From NCBI GenBank assembly GCA_000320605.2, contig KB445791.1, forward strand, positions 266,272 to 330,271: 64,000 bases of DNA, written 5' to 3'. The number at the start of each line of letters is the position of its first letter. The stretch's first letter is position 1. The DNA is from Gelatoporia subvermispora B. Taxonomy: Eukaryota > Basidiomycota > Agaricomycetes > Polyporales > Gelatoporiaceae. Below the pieces are notes generated by a model. That model saw only the letters and a list, made by a program, of their open reading frames with translations, ran no database searches and was not told where the DNA came from. Positions 23,741-34,905 of the stretch are shown one piece after another. The position numbers and the translations under genes are program-made.

Positions 23741-24254
23741 TGGGGCAACATCAGATACAAAAATCCACATGAGGGATTGACACGATAGCTGCTCGCCGTT
23801 ACATGCTCTATATGAGTATTTCAAACGGATGATGATCAGCAAGTAACACAGGCTTACCTTTTTTTGGCTCTTATTGACATTTTGAGTAATTATATGAACG
23901 CTGTGGTGGGGCCCCGACGACATCCATAACATCCATCGACGTGCGCCAACCCGGCCGACATCACCACCGGTGCTCGAGCTCAAGCTCAATATTTCGAGCT
24001 TCCTCCTTTCTCTCGTTATTTCCCCTTGTACGTTTGACCATGTGATTGTGTCGCTAGCGTCACGATGACTCAGAGTCACCGGAGGTAGCAGCAGCTCAAT
24101 GCCAGCGCAGCTGCCCGAAACGTCCGGAGGCACGATCCGCACTCGGACAGGTGGCGTGCTCGAAGAGACAACGCTATGAGGCCGATGGGCGGGCGACGAT
24201 CTTGGAGTGATATTTATCAATCACGAGGTCAAATCCTCCAAAGACAGCCTGCTA
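23741..24254. other. Spacer between DUF6533 copy 1 and the relic
   Basis: A minus-strand open frame of about 180 codons covers this stretch. It runs through the start of copy 1 and has no recognisable domain, so I take it as chance. Confidence 0.4.
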
Positions 24255-24610
24255 AAAGGGCTTACTTGCAAAGATGATGTCCAATAAACTCTCTGAGACC
24301 GCCACGGTTCAATTCTCAGTGGTGCAACTACGGCGTGCGCATTTGAGTATGATCAACTTGGGGATAAGCGCCTCGGTACCTCTATTGCTGTATCACCATT
24401 GGTTCTTTCGTAAAACAAGGTTGATAGAACTACGGGAATGCTGATCCTTGATGTGCGATCCGTTATTATAGCCATTGTCGTAGCCCACGCGAGAACGCCC
24501 CATCGATGGAGATGAAAAAGTAGAGTCACGCTGGATCATTTGCGGCCCCATATCAGCTCTATTTCTTGGCGCAGCGAAACAGCGAAATAGACACGCGTAC
24601 CAAAATTGAC
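24255..24610 (-). pseudogene. DUF6533 relic
   Basis: Only the core DUF6533 exon and part of the next survive. The frame reads SLRQEIELIWGRK, then TGA, then SSVTLLFHLHRWGVLAWA. The stop replaces the tryptophan that both neighbours encode (WGRQW and WGRKW). The N-terminal exon is unrecognisable and all later transmembrane exons are missing before copy 1 begins. Confidence 0.7.
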
Positions 24611-24737
24611 ATCACTTGATTGAAACAACGAAACATAAACACTCTGGGTGAGGACCGTACCAAATCTGCATGGAAATTTGTCTTCTACTCGACATCCACG
24701 ACACAAACGAGCATGTACCGAAGAGAACATGAGGCAT

Positions 24738-26415
24738 TCATTCATCAGACAATGAGATCTCAGGGATTGCAGCAACACTTGCACGATCGGAGAGCTCAGA
24801 GTCGAGCTCCATGACGGTCAACTCTGCATCAGGGTCAGGGCGTTCTCCGCCGTGCATGAGATCCTCGCCCATGTTATCGACGAAAGCCCCAAATTGCATG
24901 CTTGAATAATGTGAGCGAAAGAAGTCCGGATCTTCTTGTTGACCATATGCCGCTTGACGAAGGTTGAGCAGGAAATGAGCGATGAGGATTGACTGAACGC
25001 TGGATGATTGTCAGCACCTGCACGCTTGATCCAGCTGTAAACATACGGTTGGTCGAAGGCGGATAAGAGGAAGGAGTATACTGACTGGAACATATAATTA
25101 ATCAGATGCGGAGATCCGACTTAGAATGACTTACATCACTTATCAGAATGTACCCGGTCAGGATCACAAGAGTGTTTATTAGTAGCGACGCGCTGAAAGC
25201 TCCCCGAGTTAGTATATGCTGCCATTGTAGCAACAAACAACCGCGCACCAGAAATACCACGTTCCTGTAACAGACGTAATAATCAGTCAGATTGGCCTAT
25301 GCATCAGACTCCAAGTACTCACCGTCCCTGAGTAGGGTCATCGCAAGTGACGTTCGAACAAAGTTTGGGCCCAAATTCCGGCGTGTTGCGTAGGTCTTAT
25401 ACCAGGTGACAAGCAAAACTAGGAATTCGGCGACTATGCCGACGATACTGAACGCCTGTCCTATGGTCGTGACTAGAGCGAGGTTAATGGCGCGAGGTGA
25501 CAATGGATACCTGCGCACTAGCTACTCACGCCTGCCATCCATTAGACAGTCTTTACAAGCCACCAGAGTTTGAGATGCGGACTCACTTCGCTTCCAGGGC
25601 AGTGGACTCGTACGACCCATAGCTGCATTGCTTTCCCAGCACCGGGAAGTCGATGATCTCGAAGTTCAAGTTCGCGAAATAGAGGTACTACGCGACATAG
25701 CGGTCAGATCGCCGTCGTTTAACATCTTCATCTTCATAGCGTACCGCGGAGAAACCGATCACTGGTCCGTTGAGTAGAAAAATCACGACTGTTAGCGGTA
25801 CACTTCCACCACTGATCCCATATGTTCTTATGGCGGAGAATGCTGAAGGCCAATAATTCAGCCGGGAGTTCGCGCAGTCGGTCGCTAAGACTCACCGGCC
25901 CAGATTGTGTCCAAAAGAATGTCCAAAGCGGCCGTGACGTAGACCTCCGCAGCGCAACTGTACATAAGTCTTTAATATATCACCTGGCAATCAGCAAGAT
26001 CGCATACCCCTATCTTCGGATGAGCACCATACATCTCAGGGACTACATTTAGCTGACTCACATGAAGACTGGTTACTTGTCCTGTGCTCAGAGCCTGTAG
26101 AAGAGCCCATGCGAAAATGCCCCATCTGTTAAGGTGATAAAGCAAGGTCACACTGGACCACTTTCGGCCCCAGATGACCTTGACCTCCTGAGATAGCGAG
26201 CAGGAGTGATCATAGAGCACGAGTACTGGTCAAATTCCTTCGGTGAGTTGTGATGTGGGAGTTGACATGCCAATATATACCTGCTGCACTAACACTACAA
26301 GCATTCTCGAACCAGCTGCAGTACATGATTGGGTGCAGATACAGACAATCCGGAAGTTCACTTACATTTGCTGCAGGACCATCGCCAAATCTTGGGCTGC
26401 CGCCGAGTTGGCCAT
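24738..26415 (-). CDS. DUF6533 multi-pass membrane protein, copy 2
   Basis: Starts at ATG 26415 (MANSAAAQDLAMVLQQ). A short exon (WFENACSVSAA) leads into LVLYDHSCSLSQEVKVIWG and KWSSVTLLYHLNRWG, the DUF6533 core. Further exons encode membrane segments, including GGSVPLTVVIFLLNGPVIGF and SIVGIVAEFLVLLVTWY. The last exons give FLLNLRQAAYGQQEDPDF and a strongly acidic tail ending ISLSDE. Introns of about 50-70 nt with GT-AG ends account for the stops between these frames. Role unknown. It is 128 bases from the relic on the same strand. Confidence 0.72.
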
Positions 26416-27486
26416 TAGGGAGGTCTGATATTGACTGAGATACAAGAAGAGGCCTATATAATAGCAGCGGCGCTTCTGCGTTTCGGACCATTGTGCGCAT
26501 ATGCACATGGACCGATGTATTCGCCGGGCATGATCTCAACGTGCTGCAAGCTCGCAGGGAACGTCGTCCTTGTGGTCTTCGCTAAGGAGCCGTATGCTAC
26601 CTTTGAGCGAAGACGCAGGACAAGCGGGTAGCTGTAGGTTTAGTCACCCTGAAGACAGCTCGACGGTGAAGTTCCATTAAAGCTGTGAACGTGCGGACCG
26701 CGGCGAAGATAATACCACGACAGAGCAGGGTTCGAGCCATGGGGGCCAAGGAGCGGAAATGAACGGCTGGCACCTAGATCTTCTGACCGCCGGTGCTATT
26801 TCCACTCGGTGAGTTTCATATTAAGTGTCACTCACCAAATGCAACCACCCCACCTGTGGAGGGAAAGCACACTGCATTGCACTGCTCCATCCACAAGGCA
26901 CGATACAATCCTGTGCATCTCCCACGGCGTCCCGGAAAATTCTTTCCGAGCCCATTCGATGGTCTGTTCATACGGAGCAGCGGTGTATTTCGCACGCAAA
27001 CAAGCATTGTCGGTGGAATATTCGAGCAATGCTAATAAACCACTTGATGTTGCTTCTTTCGTGATGTAATGATGATAAGAAAATTTTATTCGAAGAGAGA
27101 TGTGCCGATGCGGTTTATGTCGTGCAGCGGTCGTGTAGAAGCCACCAGCCAACAATGAGCGCACGAAGTCAATCTGCGTCCCCGCGAGCGCCTGCGTATC
27201 CCCTGCGTCGTTGACGTTGATGGGCAACAAGTGACTCTAAGGCGGGGACGACAAAGACATTGTGCAGAACCAAGCCGCGCGAGTCGACTTCTTATACACC
27301 GTCCGCTTGCGTCTGTTTGGCTGTCTCTCACGGTCCTCGGCAACATGCGACTTGGGCGCTTGCCTGCAGCGGACCCGCTTAAGCGCTCAGCTGTCCTAGG
27401 GCAGTACTCTCCCCGCCTCATTCACCTTCCCTGCTCGACGTTGCACCCGACAGCGATAACGACGAGAAGAACGGCGAGCGGGACTC
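26416..27486. other. Divergent promoter region; no recognised gene
   Basis: Lies between the start of DUF6533 copy 2 and the start of the E2 gene, so it should hold both promoters. A 132-codon minus-strand frame (27230-26832) begins with TTG rather than ATG and has no known domain. Confidence 0.4.
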
Positions 27487-28439
27487 ATGGCTGTATCATC
27501 GAGGAGACTGCAGAAAGAACTTGCGGAGATACAGAAGCAAGGGACTCCAGTTGGTGCGTAGTGGCGGGCCGCCTCGATCAGACGACTACAGCTTCAGGCA
27601 ATTCTGATGAACACTTACACGAATTCCACCTCCAGGTATCACCTTGCTGAGCGCCGACGACTTTCAGACATGGCTGTTTAGCGTGGAGGTCCTCGGCGAG
27701 ACTGTATATGCGGTGTGTGTTGAAAGGTAGTTGATCTTCGGAAGGGGAGCTGAAATGAGCGGAGTGGCGCAGGGCGAGGTGTTCGCGTTGATGTTTCGCT
27801 TTGATGGGCAGTATCCGATCCAGCCGCCTGCGGTGCAGTTTCTGGTGGATGAGAAGTATACGTCGCCAGTGCATCCGGTGAGTCGCATGCGCTCGTAGCT
27901 TGCGCTACCATTACTGACGATCGGTGTGGCACAGCACGTGTATTCCAATGGACATGTATGCCTTAGCCTCGTCTGTTATGAATGCCCAAGCTGACTGCGC
28001 TGCTCAGATATGCGCATCGATCCTAGGGAACGAATGGTCGCCAGTTCTGAGCGTTGTGGCGGTATGTGTGACGATCCAGAGTATGTTGGCATCATGCAAG
28101 GTGCGTTCTTGCTTCTGAGTTAAACACACATGGTCTTATAAGTCCTGATGCATGTAGAAGAAGGAGCGGTAAGTAAAGGCCAGCAATTTGCGCACAGCAG
28201 TGGCTAATCGGTTTTGGGCCCAGGCCACCGGACAACGACCGATATGTGCGGCACGCCCCGGACAATCCGAAGAAGGTGCGCAACCCAACCATGTTGCTGG
28301 ATCACGGACACGCCACTCATACTCTCTGTCCTTCACTCCAGACGCAGTTTGTATATCACGGTAAGTCACTGAACTGCACAACGATCCGTCTGTCTCACCA
28401 AGGACCACCATTACGATCCCCTGAACAGACGACACGTGA
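27487..28439 (+). CDS. Ubiquitin-conjugating enzyme E2, UBE2W/Ubc16 type
   Basis: Nine exons splice into exactly 151 codons, the usual length of UBE2W. Exons: 27487-27553, 27636-27712, 27773-27877, 27935-27955, 28008-28100, 28158-28168, 28224-28275, 28342-28360, 28429-28439. It starts MAVSSRRLQKELAEIQ. The catalytic cysteine is in SNGHICASIL (about residue 92), followed by WSPVLSV and RPPDNDRYV, and the protein ends FVYHDDT. UBE2W enzymes attach ubiquitin to protein N-termini; that function is carried over from the family. The HVYSNGH and YHDDT features separate it from other E2 classes. Every intron has GT-AG ends. Two exons are only 11 nt. A decayed copy of its 3' exons follows downstream. 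Confidence 0.9.
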
Positions 28440-29250
28440 GTCTTCAGTGATCGTCCCGTCGTTGTAGCACTGACCCCGCATTCTGTCAGTGTATGACATA
28501 GGGGGATTTCTTGACATCTTACTACCTCAAGGTTATGTAACAACACATGTAGATTGGGGACAGGGACGCAGCAGCATGATGACAATACATTCGTATCATA
28601 TGACCGTAAGATCCGCAGTGCTTCTCAACTTCAGTCACAAAAATATCCCACGGCGACTTGCCCAAACGCTACGAACCTGGAAGGCAGATACAGAGCTTAT
28701 AGCTCAAAGCAGCAGAAAGATGGATGATCGCACATTCAAAATGTCGCAGGGACGATCCGGAGTTAGCTGACATTGTGCCAAGGTACGTCTGTACTCCCGG
28801 TGTATATAGTACAGCATCTGATACGTCACTAGAAGGAGCGGCGAAGCAAGGCGTGTAGTACATCCCATAGCAGACTCCGGATCATGACCGTTGTGTACGA
28901 CACGCCATGTACGATCCCAGGCTCATCGCCATATCACTTCAGTCCTATCCGAGAGCTTCCCGCTCGCTACGGACGTGGCAAGTCCGCTATGCTACACACC
29001 TGCAAAACATAGCATGGCATGGCACCTTGCGGCTTGATCCTACCAAGGGTGGTCGTGACTGGATCACTTGCATTTATTGTGTCAGTAACCACATCAAGAC
29101 TCGCAAGTCTGAGCACATCGAGAATTCTACAGCAGCAGTAGCGTGAAAAACTAGGACGTAAGAATATCGATATAAGAATAATTGTACACAGCAGGCCACA
29201 GCGGAGAACACACGACTCATCAAGGAAAGACCGAAAGTACGAACCGAATG
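28440..29250. other. Intergenic region with a UBE2W relic
   Basis: Apart from the UBE2W-like remnant at 28740-28920, nothing recognisable was seen. It holds the convergent 3' ends of the E2 and copper-fist genes. Confidence 0.45.
28740..28920 (+). pseudogene. Decayed copy of the UBE2W 3' exons
   Basis: Around 28827-28845 the sequence tcactagAAGGAGCGG resembles the acceptor and small exon at 28150-28168. About 30 bases on, ccggatcatgaccgttgtgt aligns with the exon encoding PPDNDRYV (28225-28250), and the match continues as acgacacgcc. The frame is broken and the catalytic exon was not found. It looks like a partial tandem duplicate. Confidence 0.5.
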
Positions 29251-30826
29251 CTATGAGCCCAAACCTGGCACCTCACACGCCGCCGGTCCGAGCGCGTCCG
29301 CCGTCCCGAACATCACCTCCGCCGCGCCCCGCGGCCCGTCCTCCGCGCCCTCGTCCGAATCGACCCCGCATCCGGTGCACCCGTCCCCGCACTCGCACTT
29401 GCCCTCGGGACACCCACACCCGCCCGCACAGCCGCACTCGAGCGGGGGCAGCACGACCGGCACCCCAAACGCGCGCGGTGGCGGCGGGATCGCGGCGGCC
29501 CGCGCCAAGAACGCATTGAGGAAGTTCTGGCTCTGCCCAGGCGTTTTCTCCTCAGCGGATCTCTGCACCTGTGCCTGGATGCTGCCGCTCGAGGCGGAGA
29601 GCTCGACCTGCGCGTGGTCAACGCATGTCCCGCAGCCGTCCGCGCAGTCCGCGACGTCCGGCGCGGCGTCTGCGCGCCCGCGGTGCTCGACGCACCCGGG
29701 GCACGCACATCGTAGCCCACAGCAGCAGCCATCCGCCGCCAGTGACATGATCGAACTGAGCGGCGGTATAGGTGGGAAGGTCGACAGTGGTGTGCTTTGC
29801 GTAGAAGATGCAGGCGGGGAGGTGAGGACAAGAGGGGGCAGCTCGGGCCCACGTGCGGAGTGGTCATCGTGTGCGTGCAAACATGTATGAGAGTGCGAGT
29901 GCGAGTGCGAGTGCGAGTGCGGGTGCGGGTGAGGAGGGGCATGCCTGTGGCGCTTCGTGCGGAGAGATAGCGGGGGAGAAGGAGGGGCGCAGCAATCGCG
30001 GGTGCGCTTCCCGCTTACGCCGCCCGGTGCGTCGAGCTTATCTGCGAGCGCCGCGGCGTCCTGGCTGCAACAGAATTCCGCGGCCTGTGCCAGAGCCGCA
30101 AGGCCGTCCGCGTTGGGAGTGCTCGCAGAGCGGCAGCGGCAGTCCCATACACTTTTGCAATGACACGGGTTCAGGAGTGTGTCAACTGTGGCGCACGCGT
30201 TAGTTCTCGTGAGAAGATCCATGTTATCAGAGATGAGAACGGCGGACCTCTGGCGCGCGGATCGGGAGCGGCACTTGGGCCTGCTTGGGCAGCATGGATG
30301 TCGCGTAGCCCGTTCGGGAGGGCAGGAGCAATGGGCTTGAAGCGTGCTGCGGGAGGACAAAACACGGGTGAGCATGTGCGTCCGAGGACCGGAGCTGGAG
30401 GCGCTCCTGAAAGCACAGGATCATACGTTTGTACATAGTCTTCTTCGCTGGGTTTTCCGTACTGCTGAACGGTTGTACAAGGCCTGAGGTCGTAGCGAAG
30501 CCGGTAGGGAGTGTCTCATGGGGAGAGGTGCCACAGGTGCACTTGTTGTGCATGCGTTTGGTCTTGCGTAGTTCACGGCACGTCTCGCATTGTGAGACAG
30601 GCCGGCCTTTCTTCTTGATCTCGAAGAGTGGTCGGTCGGTGTGCGCACATGATGAGGAGCGGTGGCCTTTAATACATGATTCACTAGATAGAGCGCAGAG
30701 TTCAGCGGTAGAATAATTGCCTGAAGAAATGGTGAAAGACATACCAAGCGAATTTCTTATCGTTGACGAAGACCTACAACGAACTGAACATCATCTGACA
30801 GTTGAAAGGCCATCCAACCCTACCAT
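29251..30826 (-). CDS. Copper-fist transcription factor (Mac1/Ace1/Cuf1 type)
   Basis: Five exons (30826-30824, 30773-30745, 30683-30463, 30406-30248, 30185-29251) give 448 residues in one frame. Exon 1 is only the ATG, and the donor GTAGGG follows directly. The copper-fist domain covers about residues 1-40: VFVNDKKFACESCIKGHR, C-x2-C-x8-C-x-H zinc ligands, and a KKKGRP minor-groove motif. Next come LLNPCHCKSVWDCRCR, a His/Ser-repeat region, and two C-terminal cysteine-rich blocks (DGCCCGLRCACPGC and ECGCAGGCGCPEGKC), which in this family bind Cu(I) clusters and switch activity. It probably controls copper uptake or detoxification. Intron 4 contains a perfect CTAAC branch site. No lesion was found. 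Confidence 0.9.
29891..29930 (+). repeat. Hexanucleotide microsatellite (gagtgc)n in the copper-fist gene
   Basis: About six tandem units of gagtgc, the last two changed to gggtgc, encode alternating His-Ser (then His-Pro) on the minus strand. His-rich repeats can bind metal, so length changes could affect a metal-sensing protein; that is inference. Confidence 0.85.
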
Positions 30827-32299
30827 TTCAGTTTCTGGTGACGATGCTATGAAGGCATGCGGGGTATCCTTAAACCTGGCGGCGGGAGAGAGAACAGCAG
30901 AGGATGGCGGTGAAACACAAGAGACGCCGCCGACCGGGAGGGTGGTCACGGTAACACAGTGTCACAATTCACGTGATGGTCTGACTGACGGGATCGGCCG
31001 GCAGGTGCAAGAGCTCGCAGAGCAGACCTTCGTACGATGTTTGCGGCGGAGGGTGAGGCAAGAGGGCCTAAATACTCTTCGAGTTGATGTAGAACGGCGA
31101 TGATCGTCAGTTGCCAACCACAGCTAAGAAGCTAGTGAAAGTTTGGGGGGCGCGAGAAGCACCAGTCATACGACCTGGAGGGTCCTCTGACCATCGAGCC
31201 TTTATTGCCATCGTAAGCTACGATCGACACCATATAAAAGGTCTATAGCGTACCAGGCTACGCCACCATCACACGGCATGCAGCATGAGTGCGCTCTTCG
31301 TGCGGGATTCGCTCACTAGCGGACGGCCCTGTAGCGGCATTTGTGCCTATCACATGGAATTGTGTTCGAACCTTCTAGCGTCCAGGAATAAGTCTGCTCC
31401 AGAGGGACTTGAGCATACTGGGAGAGCTCTACGAGAGGCAAGAACTGAGGGATTTCTGCTGAGGGCTGCTGAGGCGAAGAAGGAGGGAACGGTGCGATAG
31501 CGACTGCGATGTTCACACGCAAAAATGCCTCATGCCATCGCCCAAGAAAGGCAACTGAACACTATTGCGGCCGGTGCCGTGGAAAGTCGCATACCGGTCA
31601 AAGCTAGGAGACTGGCACCCTAGGCAGCAAGAGACGTACGGGGGACGTTGTCTCTTTCTAGGACCTTTGTTGCTGGGACTGACAACGGTTGTCGCAGTCA
31701 GAATGTCGAATTTCCATATTGGGGCTCTATGCATGCTAGCCTTGCGCATGGATCCCACCATTGTGACCACAGTAGCATGATTGAACAAATCTATGCCCAT
31801 AGAACGGTGTTCAGGGATTGCATAGAATAAACAATGTTTCCGAACTTTAGTAGGACCTCAGGCTCTTGCTCGAGTCCAATCGGAAACCGGATGGCGCCAA
31901 AGCGCTCCGAGGTTCGAATTCTGCTAATGTGTGTATGACCCACGTTCAAAACCTCGCGATGCATTCAAAGAAAGTTAAATGGAGTGGAACAAGAGCTACG
32001 AAATTCGAAGACGTGTCTTTCTCGTAGAGCTCTCATGGGGCGCGACGGGACAATATACCAGTGGTCAGTCAGGCGCACGATATATGTCTAGCCCCGTCGT
32101 TACATTGGTAATATGTGGCTTTATTGCCGTCCTGGACAGTGGTATACAGGTCAGCGTGCCTCCAGGTTCCAATCAGAAGCGTAAAAAGACGACGGGCAAG
32201 ATAAGTATTGTTCATCACATTGAGCGACACGAACAATTCCAATTTGCGTTGCTCCTTTGGTGCTATTTGAGACGAATTCGGTCAGCTCGGGACAGCTCC
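30827..32299. other. No recognised gene
   Basis: Upstream of the copper-fist gene and before the duplicated block at 32.3 kb. Open frames on both strands are short and lack domains. Confidence 0.4.
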
Positions 32300-33060
32300 C
32301 CTCGAAAGGGCCTTGGACAAGGTCATCGGACAGCCAATTGACCGTGGCTGCTCTCATCGTCGGACACGGTACACGTGACATATCGACGCGTTGACGAGCG
32401 CTTTCGACGCGTCCGCCATCAGTGGTTGTAGCCACACGACGTGAACACTTGCAGAGCTTGCCACACATTTCAAAGTCAGTGTCGGACATGCCACGCAGGT
32501 GCGTGAGCATGCTGACTATTTTCATGGACGTGCACGATCGTTGGTAGGAGAGATAACGTCGCGTGCGCTCCTAGTTTCGTGTTGGCGGGGACCTTCACAA
32601 TTTGATGACCCAGCGTACAAGCATTTCGAAACGTGATTGGTTCCAAGAGTCATCACAGGTGGGAGAATTGCGAAGGGGTTTGGGAGCCCCGGTGAAGATA
32701 ATACAGCGAATAATCGCACTTCACTGCCTGCGACATTCAGGACGGCCCGTGCCACTCCGGGTAGATCTGGGGTCTAAGAACGGACCTGTGCTCACTAAGG
32801 CCGTGCACAGTCTTCTGGTCATCTTCGTGTCAGATGCCTGCATCGCCTGCTGAGAGATATCACGAAGACGGATTGTGAAATGGGGGTGCAGACCTCTGCG
32901 GATGATAACGCCGGCGTGATGGCGTGTCGCCGAGAAGCGGGCTTCTTGATGCGCAGTGTGGCTAGGATTTGAGAAGTCGAGTGGCACGGGGCAGGGCAGA
33001 GGGGGTGCAACATTCTCACCGTGTGATGCAGCCCTCGCTAGGCCTTTTCTGCCGAACTTC
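32300..33060 (+). repeat. B2 upstream block, duplicated at 39.5-40.2 kb and (in part) 16.6-17.0 kb
   Basis: Two noncoding sections recur upstream of B3: one around 32345-32455 (containing tacacgtgacatat and gtagccacacg) and one around 32720-33000 (containing gtagatctgggg). The second section is also found inverted upstream of B1. The block probably includes the B promoter. No gene was recognised in it. Confidence 0.65.
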
Positions 33061-33205
33061 TCGGCCATATATCAGGGATACGACGCACGCGATTCTCCTC
33101 TCCCAAACCCCCACATCCCCGCCCAGCTGAAGCCGTCTCTGAACCTTCCTCTACACGTGTCTACAAGTTTTTGAACCCCACATTCCACCTACAGAGATTA
33201 TTGAG

Positions 33206-34905
33206 ATGTCGTTCGGCAACACGGACACATACGAGGATTCCCTATACGATCTGTCTTGTCTGTGGCCTTGCGAAGGCCTGCCCGTCACACTCCATGCAAT
33301 CAACCTTCTCCTCCACTTCATAGAAACCGGAGATGAAGCTTCGAGGCAGGCACTTTTGAAAATGGATCGGGCTGCAGCATCGGTGAGCCACGTCCGGCCT
33401 TCCTTGGGAATCGCGATACGTACTGACTGTGGCTTGACAGACAGGGCCACCAACGCACCACGGACTGTCCAGTCCTGATACTGTGGGAGTTTGCACTCGA
33501 GGAAACACACCCGCTCCCCTCCATCACGCACGGGAGTTCACAAGAAACATGAACCACCCCGGTCCACCGCATCCACCCTGCAAGTTTGGGGCATGTCATG
33601 CAGAGTCAAATGATTCCCCCCACGACTCCGAAGCTCGGACAGAACAAATGGTTCTCAGGAGTAAGCCCAACTCTCTCCCTGTGGTGAAAGGCCAGGCTGA
33701 TGCTGACTCTTATACAGCCAACCGTCAAATGATAGATGCACAGCACGAAGAGCACAGCCAAATAGTCCACGACTATTCGCACCTGGTCAGTTATCAACTG
33801 TCGTCTGGTCTGTATACAAGAGTAGCTGACAGCGCAATAGCACACACTACAGCCATCTCAGGGATTGTACGACCATCCACGGCAATCTCTACAAGCTCAG
33901 ACGCAGCTCGTCACTGCACCACAACATGTTGTGACGCCGCATGGTACGTCCCAGATGTTGTCCATATCAAGTCATGCACAGATAGACGTTCGTATAGAAC
34001 CCACACCTGCGATGATCGCATCGCATGGTATGGACACATCAAGCGTCGCATTGGGGAAGCGTCGCGCCGCAACAGTGGAAGATGAGGCCATGAGCCAACG
34101 GCTCAAGCGCCGTCGGTTAGAACAATGTTCTGGCCGTACAGAAGTAAATGATTGCGGAGCAGGTATGCGTGCGCTTATAACCCATGTCCAATGCTAACGT
34201 ATAGAATGTCGCACTAGTGCAAAGGGCCTCGTCGTCAGAAGTCCCACCGAAGTCGCAACCGACGGGCAATTCGTTGGACGACTACGGTTACGAGGATGAG
34301 CATGAGCATGAGGATACACCCGAGCTCACCGACGGCGACACAGCATCGGATGGGACTCCACCTCCAGCCACCCCTATTGAGCAGTCCGACCTCGAGCAAT
34401 ACCTAACTGCACTTGGCCCACCGAAGCCAGGGAGGATCTACATACTCGGCCTCCAGGTCGAGATGGAGGTCCTCCGCACGGCTCGTGGAAACAAGAAAGC
34501 AGTAAAGCCTGCTTGTCAGGGGTGCCACGATTTGAAGACGATGTGCAGAAGAGAGTCACCAAAGGACACCTGCCTGTAAGTACCAGTGCGGCGCGCTCTC
34601 AACGCTCCGATCCACAGTCATCCGGTTTGCTGATTTACGTCCGCAGTCGTTGCTTCAAGAAAGGTTTGATCTGCGACGAAGGCAAGGCAAAGATCAAGGG
34701 CAAATCGGATGTCGCCTGCGTGGGGTGTCGCGGTAGTAAGGCAGGCTGCTTGCATGCCGTGATAGATGGTCTACGTACCTGGTGCCTGTGAGTGAACAGT
34801 TTTATGAGCTGCTGTGTCGACTTTATTCACTTCGTGCCTTCCAGACCGTGCGCGTTGGAAGGAAGACCATGTATTTTCGACATGAAAGCACTCCATGCTC
34901 ACTAA
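33206..34905 (+). CDS. Double Zn2Cys6-cluster protein, copy B2
   Basis: Starts MSFGNTDTYEDSLYD and shares LHFIETGDEAS with B1 and B3. Exon 2 (from about 33441) is specific to this copy and encodes a His/Pro-rich stretch with TRGNTPAPLHHAREFTRN. The rest follows the family plan: NRQMIDAQHEEHSQIV, a Gln-rich segment, GKRRAATVEDEA and QRLKRRRLEQC, an acidic Pro-rich linker, LGPPKPGRIYILGLQ, and two C-terminal clusters (PACQGCHDLKTMC... and ACVGCRGSKAGC...). It ends FDMKALHAH, slightly longer than B1. An intron at about 33945-33999 (GTACGT...TATAG) keeps the frame. All introns can be given GT-AG ends and no stop interrupts the chain. Probable nuclear regulator by inference. Confidence 0.7.

Noticed and set aside
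23681..24220. 180-codon minus-strand frame upstream of DUF6533 copy 1
   Set aside because: It overlaps the copy 1 start in the same frame and otherwise covers spacer, with no domain and no counterpart upstream of copy 2.
29253..30203. Long plus-strand GC-rich frames opposite the copper-fist gene
   Set aside because: They mirror the codon bias of the minus-strand gene; the encoded Arg/Pro strings have no domain.
30171..30416. Separate minus-strand gene in a second frame within the copper-fist gene
   Set aside because: It is exon 4: introns with gtacgg...tttcag and gtccgc...cacag connect it to exons 3 and 5, and the total coding length is a multiple of three.
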